DNA of 64,000 nucleotides, taken from the NCBI GenBank assembly GCA_035610365.1, contig CM069433.1, positions 190,968,760-191,032,759 on the forward strand, in the 5' to 3' direction. The notes beneath the pieces were generated by a model. The model was not told where the DNA came from. It saw only the letters and a list, made by a program, of their open reading frames with translations, and ran no database searches. The translations under genes were made by a program, and so were the position numbers. This DNA is from Aquatica leii. Its lineage: Eukaryota; Arthropoda; Insecta; Coleoptera; Lampyridae. Shown here one piece after another: positions 10,720 through 21,449 of this stretch. Every line of letters starts with the position of its first letter. Position 1 is the stretch's first letter.

Positions 10720-12086
10720 TTAATATCCTGCCAATTCGGCAAAGGTGGAGTCCATTTCATCGGCCAATGACTTGTACCTATCCTTGTTGATGCCAAGCTC
10801 ATCTGAAAAATTTAACAGTTAGATTTTGTGTCAGTTTTGATTATACGTAAACAAAGAAAAAGACGCACACAGTTCTTCACGTACCTTATGAAAAATGCAG
10901 TGCGCTGTTATTATAGCAGTTAGTAAAAGCACTAGGTCACTATTGAAATAAATCTAATTTAAAAAAGTACTTAAAAGCTATAAGCGAGAAGAAGCATGTT
11001 ATTTATTAGCTGTAAGCGAAGCCATTTCTGTAAACGTTTTGTCAATTTCATTAAGCACTCCTTGATATTTAGACTTTTCGCGTAGCACATAGTCTGAAAG
11101 AGTAAATTAATTATAGAAGCGTTTAAAGTTGCTATAAAAAACGCTTTGTATTTAGAAATACCTTCAATTCTATCAACTTCTTTCTGCAATTTCTTAACTG
11201 TCTTCTCGGCATATTCGGCACGGGCTTCTGCTTCCTTTAGTTTAACGGTAAGGGACTTTAATTGTTTCTTAAATTCTTCTACTCGTTGATTGGCTTTTTC
11301 CTCGGAAACTTCAAGAGATTTAAGTGAGTTACCGACGACCTAAATGTGTTTGTGTATAAGTAAGTGGTGGTGTGTTGAGAGTAATTCGATTACCTTTAAT
11401 TCTTCTTCCAACTCCATGATTTTGGCATCTCCACCTTTGACACGATCTTCGGCTACTTCAAGTTCGTCTTCAACAAAGGCCAGCTTACGCGAAACTTCAT
11501 CAGATTTGTTGTCGGCATCTTCAGCGAGCATACGCGCTTCTTTTAATTGGGCAGTTAATTGATCCATACGTTCTTCATCTTGTAGGGAACGGTTTTCCAA
11601 TACCTTGCACATACTGCACTTTGTTTTAAAAATATGATTTTGGACAACAAATGTAGTACTTACCGACTACTTTCATCAGCGGCTTGCGATGCTTCAGCAA
11701 GTTTAGTAGAAGCAGTACCAAGACGTTCTTCGGACCGTTCCAAATCTTCTTCAATAAGTTGTACTTTACGGTTCAAAGCGGCCATTTCCGATTCGGCGTT
11801 GTTCAATGTTTTTTCCTTATTTTCAAGGTCCTTGTTAGCTTGTTCCAAATTATTCTTTGTTGTTTCAAGATCAGCCTCAACTTGTGCCAATTTTTTGGTG
11901 TATTCATATACCTCTTCTTTCACCTGTAATGTTACATCACGTGATGTTTGTTTTGCTTAGTTCGGAAAATACCTTTTCGGCACGCATGTTCGCATCCTTG
12001 TACTGCCCTTCCATCGCATCGGCTTTATCTTGAGCATTGTCTTTCTCAAGCTTCATAGCTTGCATTTTCTTTTTGATCGCGTCCAT
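10720..12086 (-). CDS. Tm2: Tropomyosin 2, complete, five coding exons
   Basis: Coding exons on the minus strand are 12,086-11,973 (residues 1-38), 11,923-11,664, 11,613-11,394, 11,339-11,162 and 10,802-10,720. They total 855 bases, which is 284 residues plus stop, the canonical tropomyosin length. All junctions are GT-AG with matching phases (0, 2, 0, 1). The first three introns are only 49-54 bases. The start is [18 protein letters not shown], the invariant tropomyosin N-terminus that mediates head-to-tail overlap. The central exons carry [18 protein letters not shown] and [19 protein letters not shown], which match insect Tm2 rather than Tm1. The C-terminus ends FAELAGY. The product is a continuous heptad coiled coil that lies along actin and, with troponin, gates myosin access in muscle. 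It is divergent from Tm1 at 40.7 kb. An acceptor-like CCTCTGAG just 5' of the ATG suggests a 5' UTR intron. Confidence 0.96.
10999..11093 (-). CDS. Tm2: Tm2 alternative terminal exon
   Basis: The 359-base gap between the fourth exon and the last exon contains a second acceptor (TTACTCTTTCAG) followed by an open frame in the phase required by the upstream donor. Spliced in, it completes the Asp codon, starts [11 protein letters not shown], continues with a heptad pattern (…LNEIDKTF), and ends EMASLTANK with stop TAA at 10,999. The last exon it would replace encodes [11 protein letters not shown]…STFAELAGY, so the two align well until the end, where this one is four residues longer (288 in total). 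Drosophila muscle tropomyosin genes are known to swap C-terminal exons of 27 residues. AATAAA overlaps the stop codon. The exon was inferred from splice phase and homology, without transcripts. Confidence 0.8.
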
Positions 12087-13664
12087 CTTGGTGGTTGGAT
12101 TTGGGCTGGCTCAGAGGAAAACGAAAATCTGTAACCAAAAGCTTGATTTTCAGGTTTTGTTATGACCACACGTGATCTAATTTATTGTAGGTTTTTGTTT
12201 ACGACGTAATGTATTCTAAATTTGCTTTATTGAACATTTAACGTCGAATCAAAGAATTTAGTTGTTTACTAATCATTAAAATCTGTAATTAACGTTGCTC
12301 TTGTTTAACTTGCGCAGAATCTTATAGTATCGTGATTCTTTATTTGGCAAAACTGCAATAAATGCAATTATCTGCTAAACTAAATAACACTAAGATATTC
12401 GACATCTTTGGGGAGTAACGTCGATGGAAACTGTCCGAAAGAAGAAGGAATGACGAAATAGTGCAACTATGTAAGAGTGAGCAATAAGTAATCAAGAAAT
12501 CACGTCGATAGAATTCTAGACGACACGTTACCAAAAAAGGGCAAAACTAGAAAACAAAGACGAAGCTAATACGCTGAAGACCAGATTCTAGAAGAAATGA
12601 AGAAAACAAATACAAGTTAATTTATCTTGGTATTTCTTCTGAATCATATTTAAAACAAAGAATCCAAGTTGGCGAAATTTGTTTCTGCATGGTAAACTTG
12701 ATTAAATTAACTAAAAAACGTTTCTTTTGATATCGGTTTATAAGAATCTATCAAGTGGTTAAGCCTAAATATTTTAAACATAAATTTGATTTAAAATTAG
12801 TTTATGGTAAACTAAATCTACAGTAAAATTAGACGTTACGAAAACGGGCGGTGAGCCACAGTTAAACAATTTATTTTTAAATTAAAAATGTATACGCTGT
12901 TTTCAAATTTTCCAGTCATTCTTAAAACATTTCTGGTTACATTAATGCAAATGTTTAGGTACGTTGCGAAGTACAACCTGGAAGACAAATAAAATCTTTC
13001 TGATTTTAAAATTTGCATTAGAATTCGATTTCACTTCAAAGTTGAGAATGAGGAAGTACTGCAAGCTAAACCATTTAATGGAATGCATTTAAAACTAAAT
13101 TAAAATTTGGATAATGTTCAAAAAATCTCCAGAACTAAATCATGTCAAATTTAAAAATCTTAAAATAAAATTTTTTTCCACTATGCATCTATGAATAGTT
13201 AATAGAAGAAAGATAGAGAATTGTAGTTGATGCCCAAGAGTTTGTACCAAAATAACCCGCTCCTAGTTTAGCCTGGTGAAACATTCCACACCAAATAAAA
13301 AACGTAACGTCGGACGGTGAGAGATTTCTTGGTGTAGAATCTGCAAAAACGATACGTAATGCGAAGGCGTAACAAGAAAGTATGATATAAATAACCGACC
13401 TATATACCGAAATGCTTTCTGTATTTAGTAAAACCGCCATTTTTGTGCAGATAATTGTAATTGTATCCGCGCGAATTTTTAAAATTTGCGTTTAGAGGAT
13501 TATACCGCGATTTCAAACATCTTAATTCGAATAACGCGCACTTTGATCCAATAAAAAACTATGGAATATACACGATACAGTTAAAGCATTTAATTAGTTA
13601 ATAATTAACACCACGGCTATTAGCAAATTGTTAATAATAGGGCAGCGATTTAACACGCACCTAC
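12087..13664. other. Presumed Tm2 5' UTR intron, no coding content
   Basis: The DNA is AT-rich. Small minus-strand ORFs at 12,340-12,534, 12,836-13,018 and 13,189-13,440 have no recognisable domain. If the acceptor directly upstream of the Tm2 ATG and the donor at 13,664 are used, this is the first Tm2 intron. Confidence 0.4.
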
Positions 13665-13800
13665 CTGTGCCTGAAGGCGATCAGAGGCTGTTGCTAACCT
13701 AAGAGCAATAAGCGTCGCGACGTCAACTATGTTTTCCATTTCTCTTAAAGCATCGCTTAACTCCCCTACCTCCCACCACCGATAGATTATTTTAAAAACA
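13665..13800 (-). other. Tm2: Candidate Tm2 non-coding first exon
   Basis: The minus strand carries a strong donor, GGCACAG|GTAGGTGCG, at 13,665/13,664. Upstream of it is a CpG-containing segment (CGTCGCGACGC) that stands out from its AT-rich flanks. The position and the acceptor in front of the Tm2 start codon fit a 5' UTR exon. The transcription start is not identified and no clear TATA box is seen. Confidence 0.35.
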
Positions 13801-15060
13801 CATAAGCGTGTGCCACCAAAAATTTTTCGCGCGGCTTAATTTTCTTTTTAGCAAAAAAATGTACTTTTAAAAATTATGGCTAAAAGGGAAAGTCTTCGTC
13901 ATACGACATTGAACTGGACCAGTCGTTTATAGAAGAAAAAATTGTGACCTACTAACCAATATATGTGTGATTCCTTTTACACCAACGCAAATGCGTATAT
14001 TTTTTTTAATTATTCATTAATGCGTCGATGTTCAGTTGTCTTAAATTCACAACGAGTAGTTCGTACGAGTAAATTTCGTTTAGTATACACTAACGAATCC
14101 AAAATCATAAGCTTTGGTGTCTTTTAGCAATTTCTTCTCGAAACTGGTACTGCTTATACCTTATTTGGTGTTAATGATTTTCATCGGGGCAAGGTCTTCT
14201 GCTAGTAATCGACAGCTGCTTGTTTTTTATAATAACAAAAAGGTTGCATAATTAAAAATGTTTATTTACAATTTCATCATATTGTACGATTGCAGTTTTT
14301 TAAACAACCATATTGTTATATATACCGGAACTATCGATGCTTTTTGAGACATTAGTTTCCTTGTTTTATATTTTTTGTAAACGTACTGTTTTTAGTTTAC
14401 AAATTCATTTTTTTCTGTTTTTGAGGTCGATTACAATTTTTGTTCAAACAAACAAACGACTTTTTGAACTTATAGTACCGTACTCTGGGATTACTTGAGA
14501 CACTTTTTAAAGGCTTTTGCCAATAACTTCCACAAAAAATACATGTGCAAATCGAAATCGAAATAGGGTAATAAATATGTCAAAAAATCAAATGCTAATG
14601 CAGAAAAAATTATTATTCTAATACATCCCAAAGTTGTTTATGGATTTCTGGGTGTCCCAAGTTACCCAAGGACTGGGGTAACTTGAGGCATTGGGGTATT
14701 TTTATGGAAATAGGCATTTACAGTTTCCTATGACATTTTAAGAGACCTGGAAACAATGACTAACGGCTCGCCTTAAAAAAAGCTTCAAAAAAGGATTTGA
14801 ATAGATTTATCGACTTAAAATGTAGTTGCAAGTATAAACAGAACAGAATATTTAGCAAATAAAATGACACAAAGTAAGTTCCAGGCTGATGAATGATGTA
14901 GGTAACTAACTACAGATAGATATCACCACAAAAACTGGCGCCCTCTACTAATAGATGCAGGATTCTAGCAATCTGCTCAAATCTGATATTGCTCACATCA
15001 TCCATATCAGGAGTACTTGTGAGTACTCTCTATAGCGCCGTAGACACTTGATTTGATAAG
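13801..15060. other. Intergenic DNA between Tm2 and TE cluster
   Basis: No gene was recognised. Two similar words, CTGGGATTACTTGAGACAC near 14,483 and CTGGGGTAACTTGAGGCAT near 14,674, resemble each other and may be terminal repeats of a decayed DNA element. Confidence 0.3.
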
Positions 15061-15069
15061 AACACCACA

Positions 15070-15500
15070 TCTTAGCTAAAGAAGGGTTTTAACGCTGTTA
15101 CGCCAAAGGCAACACCGATAGAAGACATAATATATGAAGTAAAAACTGCAATACGCACTTTCTCTAAGGAGATCTTTGTAACTTCAAGACAAGCTGTTTG
15201 CAGCATTGTACAGAGAAGGTCTTTAAATTCTTTATGCACTAAACTTCGCCATCAAAAACGCTACTACTATAGATATTAACAAGAAACAAATTTTGATTGT
15301 CAAAAATCCAGTTGTGCCACGAATCTACGACATTTCCTAGATACACAAAGAAGGAGTCGTCTTCCGACCGATAGTAAGCACCATCAATTCACCGACCCAA
15401 TCGTTAGCACGTTATCTAGCTTTTGCCGTTGACTTTGTAGAGAAAATTCAGAACTTGCGTATAATAAAAGAAGATATCCTAATCAGTCCCGGTCGGCGAA
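15070..15500 (+). mobile_element. Penelope-like element, N-terminal/RT fragment
   Basis: Frames read KGFNAVTPKATPIEDIIYEV at about 15,083-15,143, typical of the segment preceding the Penelope reverse transcriptase. About 160 bases on comes NPVVPRIYDIS-IHKEG, then RPIVSTINSPTQSLARYLA, matching RT motifs around the conserved PKIHK and RPIVS. Frameshifts and stops break it. It ends where the LINE tail at 15,577 begins. PLE reverse transcriptases are telomerase-related and act with a GIY-YIG endonuclease, which is absent here. Confidence 0.75.
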
Positions 15501-15569
15501 GTGTTGTTATTGTTCAAGGAGAGAATTTCTGACTCAATCTATGTCGGTTGGGCTAGGTAACGGAAACGT

Positions 15570-16260
15570 GCTACAACGAGGCACCTGTCTTACGGCTTAT
15601 CCTCGCTTCTAAAGCATAAAACCAAGTTGGTAGGAAAAAGGACTTAGGCGATCGTAAAGGAATCAATGGAGGAAGAGTTAGTCCAAGTAGATACGGCGAA
15701 AAAGAAAGGTTATTCAACTAAATATAATAAAAGAAATGATTCTAAAATAAACTTCATACTGTTAATAAATTAAAAACTGAATGCCCCCTTTACCTTCGCT
15801 TGTAAGAAAAATAAATTAAAACCATGCAAATACGTTGGAAAGGTCTCTCTGTGCGAAATGTTTATAAATGTTTACATCAGGCATCAGTTCGAGAATGGGC
15901 TGCAGGGATACATGGTAGGGGTTGACAGTAGATAACAGGGCATTACAGTCATCAGCATCCACACGCAGACACCTGTCGTCATCCAAAAGGCTAATGCGTT
16001 TTAGATAACAACGAAATCCGTCGTGTTATGACAGGATCCGAACCGTTTCTCGTCCAGGAACGTGGAGCATTCTGACCTAGGTAAGAATATTTGGGATGAG
16101 GTAATAGACGTTACGTCTTTTCTGGGAAGTGTCGCACGGCCATTGCCATTCGCTCAAGATCAAGACAAGTTTAAACAGTTATTGAGCCAAAAAATATACA
16201 AAACTAAAGTAAAGAAAAAGCAGAGCATAAACAAAAATAAAGAAAAACAAACATAACTAA
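15570..16260 (-). mobile_element. R1/LOA-like LINE, 3' end copy 1
   Basis: This is nearly the same sequence as 17,650-18,160. Both start with CGAGGCACCTG-CTTACGGC and share TTATCCTCGCTTCTAA, and both continue with ATGTTTATAAATGTT/ATGTCTATAAATATT and CACCTGTC-TCATC. The minus frame encodes the C-terminal tail with a CPSCG-type zinc knuckle in the better copy. It is 5'-truncated near 16,110-16,250. Confidence 0.65.
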
Positions 16261-16780
16261 ATATAATGACAGCACAAAGAACTAAAAACTACTGTGCCTT
16301 GATAGATCACGGAGGGTTTGTACGGCATCGCCACTAAGCATTCTTCACACTCGCCCACGGTCGCTATCTCAGCGGAAAAAAATAAAAAAACATCATTCTT
16401 AATAAGAAAAAAAGTAGAAGCCCAGAAATAACTAAATCTAGCAGCTACTTTACATAACTAAAAATAACGTAAAGATACAGTTTAGCTTGCAGAACAATTA
16501 GGCATACTAAAGAACAGATGTCAGAGATGAAATAATAACTTAAATCAAAGTGTACTTATACATAAAGAAATACTAAACAAACAAAGCTAACAGTAATTGC
16601 AATATAAGTAAGAAAATTAGCACATTATAAAAGAAAACAAAACTTAAAAGGTATATAAAACAAACATATAGTATAACTAGCAAAAAAATAGGCGACGGAG
16701 CAATATGCTCATGATGAGTGACACTACAAAAACTGCACTACACAACACTAGAGAAGACCATTGATAATTTTGCATTCTCG
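16261..16780. other. A-rich filler between LINE fragments
   Basis: No recognised gene. It is probably 3' untranslated sequence of the LINE fragment starting at 16,780, plus A-rich flank. Confidence 0.3.
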
Positions 16781-17666
16781 CAACTTAGCAGCCATGATTT
16801 CATTGCAGAAGTTGACTGTGTTATTCCAGTTAGTGTTGCTGGTTAGAGCGGCAGAGATAAAGTTTGTGCGGGTTAAGTTGAAGTTGAACTTTTGATAGAG
16901 GTTAGACTATTTAGTACAATAGAACAACGTATGTTCGGCAGTGTCACCTTTCTGTTTGCACATCAAACATAGGCTGTCTTCTATAATCCCAAACCTGTGT
17001 AAATACTGCTGGAAGTTACCATGGTTGGTGAGACATTGAGTTAAGAAGTAGTTTAGACTCCCAAAGCGTTTTCGATACTAGTCATTAAGATTAGGAAGCA
17101 GTGACTTGGTCCAATTTGTATCAGGGATATTGTTCCAGATGTCTTTGAATATCTCGAAGGACTTTCAACGAATCAGGACGGCTTCTTTTGGCGGCAACCC
17201 AAATGTCTCCACTCTTTGCTGAATTTTGAGGCTCATTGGGATGGTTCTACAAATGGCGACAAGGGCCTCGGTCCTAACAGTTCTATACGCTGTGGATTTT
17301 AAAAGAAGCAGCTTTTTATCGATTTAGTAAATTATTTTTTTATAAGTGTTTTTTTAGGGCAGTAGGGCCCCACACCTGACACGCGTAAAGAAATTTTGAC
17401 TCGGCAACCAGAGCAATTACTTTCCTGCGGGAGTCCATTATGTCTATTGATCTTGGCAAGATTCTGCTGAGTTGTTGAATACAGTTGTTACACCACAGTT
17501 TATGCCAGGCAGCTCTAAGGTGTGGGCCAAAGGTAAGTTTGGTATCGACAATTACAGCAAGGTAGTTTATTTGATCCTGAGGAGGAGGAGGAGAATGTGG
17601 ACCCACCAAGCCACCCGAACTTGCTTGGTACAAGTTCGTCACATAAAGGATAAGTAAGCGAGGCAC
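16780..17666 (-). mobile_element. R1/LOA-like LINE fragment, second family
   Basis: Minus-strand translation gives YLAVIVDTKLTFGPHL (RT thumb-side motif, normally YLGV.LD..L.F..H), ACQVWGPTALKK, then AYRTVRTEALVAICRTIPM, a motif of R1/LOA-type elements. Further downstream is LCLMCKQKGDTAEHTLFYC, a CCHC knuckle. It has stops and is 5'-truncated at 17,666. It abuts the 3' end of the next LINE copy at 17,650, so one inserted beside or into the other. Confidence 0.8.
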
Positions 17667-19450
17667 CTGCCTTACGGCTTATCCTCGCTTCTAAGGCATA
17701 AAACCAAGTACGTAGGATAAAGATTTAGAATAATAAAAACTAAATACCTACTTTGCCGTAGCGTACTTGTAAGAAAATAAACAAAACCATGCAAAATACG
17801 TTAGAAAATACAATTTTATTCTTATTGTAGGCTCTGGTTTTTCTTTGCAAAATGTCTATAAATATTCACATCAGGCACCAGTTCGAGGATGGCCTGAGGA
17901 GAATTGGGATAGGGATTGTCGGTGGATAACAGGGCACTTCGATCATCATCGAATTCGCGACAAGCGAGAATTCGATGTGCCGGGGTGTAAAGAACGCCGC
18001 ACGACGGACACCTGTCATCATCTAAAAAGCTAATGCGTTTTAGATGGCAACGAAATACGCCGTGTAAAGACAGGATTTGGACGGCCTATCGTCCAGAGAC
18101 GTGTGGCATTCTGACCCAGGTAAGAATATCCGGGATAAGAGAATAGGCATTACGACCTATATGGGAGGTGTCCCACAGCCGCTTCCATTCACCCAAGATC
18201 AAGACCTTTAAGTAACGCTTAGCCCCTGAAAAGGAGGAAAAATCGTTGATTGAAACGTGCTGGTCAAGGAACTTGCACGAGCCAGCCTTGCGAAGGACTT
18301 TAGTGCAGTAAATTTCCTGTAAAAGGAGATGTAGGGGAGGATGCTTGGATATAACACAAAGGGTATCTACGGGAACGGTGCGATAAGCCCCGAGGATAGT
18401 TCTAAAGAATAAGGATTGGAGCGAGGTCAGTTTCCTGACCACGTGAGAATGTCGAAGTCTATGGTACGAAATGTCTAGGCCATAAGTGAGTATGGGAATG
18501 ACTGCATTGTCGAAGATATTCGCAAGATGTTTTTTGTGAAGGTTCTATTTCAGTCGTGAGTATTTGTAGAAAACATGCAAGACGCTCTTACACTTGTCAA
18601 CCACGAACGCGCAATGTTTTACAAAACTCAATTTGTCGTCAAGCAAAAGTCCGAGGTACTTGAATTCGAAGACCCTACGGACAGGAGTATCGTGGAGGCG
18701 CAGTGAAAGATCTCGATCCCGAGGAGAAATGTCGTGTCCATCACATGAAAAGACGATATCTTTCCATTTTTTCTTACCACTTAATATACAGGCTTCCGTT
18801 TTATTTGCAGCAATTTTAAGGTGTTTTGTGTTAGCCCAGTTTGATATAAGGCGAAGGGCAAGATTTCCAAGGTTCATTAGGTTTTGATCATCGCGGGCAG
18901 TCACGAACACAGCCAAATCGTCTGTATAAACAACAAGTTTAACTTCTGGAGGGTAATTGAGAGAAAAAACGAGATTCCACAAAAGTGGATCCAAAACCGA
19001 ACCTTGGGGGACACCCATGCATATTTTGTATGTATTGTTGTTATCGGATGTGACTGTTCTGTTCTTAAATTAATTGATTAGTATTTTTATAATATTACTA
19101 CTCAATTTACGAGATTTGGCGTTTTCTAGAATATCTATCCATCTTATCAAGTTGAAAGCGTTTTCGATATCTATCGTAATAATAGCAACCAGATTTCGTG
19201 CCCATGGTTTTTTATGTTTTTTAGAAGATGCCACTTCCCAAACGCGCCTAACAGCGTTAACGGTTGATTTTTTGTGTATGAATCCAAATTGATTTGCCGA
19301 AAGACTAATGTTTGCAGTAATTCTATTTGCTACTATTTTTTCATAAACTTTACTGAGTTTTTTTCCTGGCTTTCGGAAAACAGCCAGTAGTCCATAAGTG
19401 GATATAAAAGTTGTAAAAGATATTCTTGAAGTTACACCCAAGTACCTTTA
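17650..19450 (-). mobile_element. R1/LOA-like LINE, RT to 3' end (copy 2, longest)
   Basis: The reverse transcriptase is read in order on the minus strand: KVYEKIVANRI and QFGFIHKKSTVNAV (19,441-19,070), TIDIENAFNLI with the catalytic aspartate, GVPQGSVLDPLLWN, VVYTDDLAVF (the YxDD box, about 18,920), and YLGLLLDDKLSF (about 18,660). A single stop separates the two RT blocks. After this come AYRTVPVDTLCVI, RLWDTSHIGRNAYSLIPDI and, at about 18,000, a CPSCG knuckle. Frameshifts near 18,540 and 18,086 break it. The product would reverse-transcribe its own RNA at a nicked target. Confidence 0.88.
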
Positions 19451-19489
19451 TGATTTATGCAGGAATGCCATCGGGGCCTGTGGATTTTT

Positions 19490-20030
19490 TAGAGATTGCG
19501 TTTAGCAACTGAACAGGGCGGCAAATCATTTAGCGAAAAGTGCTGGTCAACCAAGTTGCACGCGCCAGCTTTGCCAAGAACTTTGGTGCAGTAAACTTCC
19601 TACAAAATTGGATGTAGGGGAGGATGCTTAGATATGGCACAGAAGGTATCCACGGGAACGGTGCGATAAGCCCCGAGGATGGTTTTTAGGAATTGGAATT
19701 GAAGCGAAGCCAGTTTCTTGACCACGTGGTACCAAATGTCTATGCCATTTGTGAGCATGAGAGTGACTGCATTCTCAAAGATATTCGCAAGATGTTTTTT
19801 GTGTAAGTTCCATTTCAGGCGCAAGTATTTGAAAAACAAGTGCAAGACGAAACTTAGTTTGTCGTCAAGCAGTAGTCCAAGATACTTGAGTTCGTAAACA
19901 GGAGAAACGTGGAGCCGCAATAAAGGATCTCGTTTTAAAGTGGAGCCAAAAACCATAAAATTACTCTTGTCTGTGGAAATACTTAGTTTATTGCTGCTAG
20001 CCCAGTTAGTCTCAATATTTAGGCACAAGT
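19490..20030 (-). mobile_element. Same LINE family, copy 3 (RT fragment)
   Basis: The minus frame from 20,028 down reads NWASSNKLSISTDK, YLGLLLDDKLSF and ILGAYRTVPVDTFCAISK, closely matching the 18.1-18.9 kb copy but with deletions (the DKCKS segment is missing). A GMPSGPVDF-like block at 19,450-19,500 looks like an RT piece from a further copy. Confidence 0.75.
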
Positions 20031-20399
20031 TAGATTTTGCTCTCGTCGGAAATTGGCATACACTGTTGACAACTAAATTCTACAACGTCGGCCTGATAAC
20101 CGAGCCTTGTGGACAACCTTTTGTCTGTCGTTTGGTGAAAGCTAAACGTGAAACGTTCGCAGAGTATGTTATCGATCTATTCGATAAATAGCTTGATCTT
20201 ACACGCATTCCACGCTATGTACACGCGACGTGATCCCAAAAGGTATCTTTGAACTTTGGAATGGACCTCAGTGATCCAGTGGCTTTGCCTCCAGGACCAA
20301 AACAAAACTTTTAAGCGCTTGTTGGCAAGATGAAGCATCTTGTCGGAGGCGTCATGAAAATGTTGGATTATTATAGTCTCTTTCACCTGCTTAGGAGAT

Positions 20400-21210
20400 A
20401 GATATTAGTAGGAACGGCCAGGAGAGATCAAAGGGGCAATAATTTGCCTTAGGGCTTGACTACAAGGCCGGCTTTATCCAGTATTTTAGTAAGGTCAGTT
20501 TTCTCGGATTCGAGTCGTATCGAGCTTTTGCCCGTCTTGGTAACATGGTCAATTCTAAAGCCGTACTTTTGAGGATCTAAGATTTTCATTAGAGTTATCT
20601 TTATCTCATCAGCGGTCTTAAGAGAAAAATTGAGTTTTGGGTCTATGATAACAACGATCTAGAAACAGGAGCAATGGATTGGCCAAAAAAGGTACTTTGA
20701 GCTTTTCATCAATTTCAGAATGTGCCGCTTGGGCATAGGTTAGTTGAATAGAAGGCGCAACAATGACAGTTGTAGATAGCTTGACCGATACAGATTGCAG
20801 GCTATTTCAACATCAGCCAAGCTGTTGACGATGTCAGCAGTTTGCTGCAAGACGCAAGGGAATATCATGGATTTCTGAAAAGTCGCTTGAAGTCTGCTGA
20901 CGATGTCAACCATTTCTGATTGACGGGAAGTAGTAATCATACAGATAAAGATTACTTTTGTAAGACGAATAATGTTTACATTAAAAAAAGCTTCCATGCA
21001 GTCAGGAGTGGTGGTATCATCAACTAGGATATCGTCGTCGTCTTTACGATGACGCTTGGAAGAGGCGGATTCAGCCTCCATAGCGGAGGAAGCTGAAGGA
21101 GTGGGTGGGGAAGGTAGAACGCGACAGCTCGACGCTCGTGGAGTGTCGGCTGGGAAAACAGCTATTGCCTGATACCTTTTTAGCGGTTCATAGGAGCTTA
21201 CTGTCAAAAA
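20400..21210 (-). mobile_element. LINE ORF1 (gag-like) fragment
   Basis: The minus frame at about 20,625-20,460 reads TADEIKITLMKILDPQKYGF and then a stretch ending LTKILDKAGLV, typical of the gag-like ORF1 upstream of the knuckles in R1/I-type elements. Upstream, at 21,207-20,740, lies a 155-residue frame with a proline/serine-rich start and a KRHRKDDDD nuclear-signal-like run. It probably belongs to the LINE remains to its left and is disconnected from the RT by decay. Confidence 0.55.
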
Positions 21211-21449
21211 CGGTTGTGCATATAGCCTGTGAGTCGTTGCCCACCTTTAACCTCGAATAGGTAACGTTCTAAAGCACCGTAGAAAGGAACAGTTTTATCA
21301 CAAATCAACAACGCTATAATTACAAAGTTAGAAAATTACTGTCGGTCTTAATTATCCGACTTTGCTTGATTGTTTACAAAATGTATTAAAACGAAGTCCT
21401 TTCGCTTTAGCTGAAAGTGAAAGATTTATTTGCAATCTGAAGAGAAACC

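Noticed and set aside
10971-11189. 72-codon minus ORF ([15 protein letters not shown]...) as a read-through Tm2 end
   Set aside because: It runs from exon 4 through the splice donor into intron in a different frame from the alternative exon; the spliced reading aligns far better with tropomyosin.
16455-16464. CTAAAAATAA as another MEF2 site near Tm2
   Set aside because: It lies in A-rich LINE filler nearly 3 kb upstream of the candidate Tm2 first exon and is expected by chance in such sequence.
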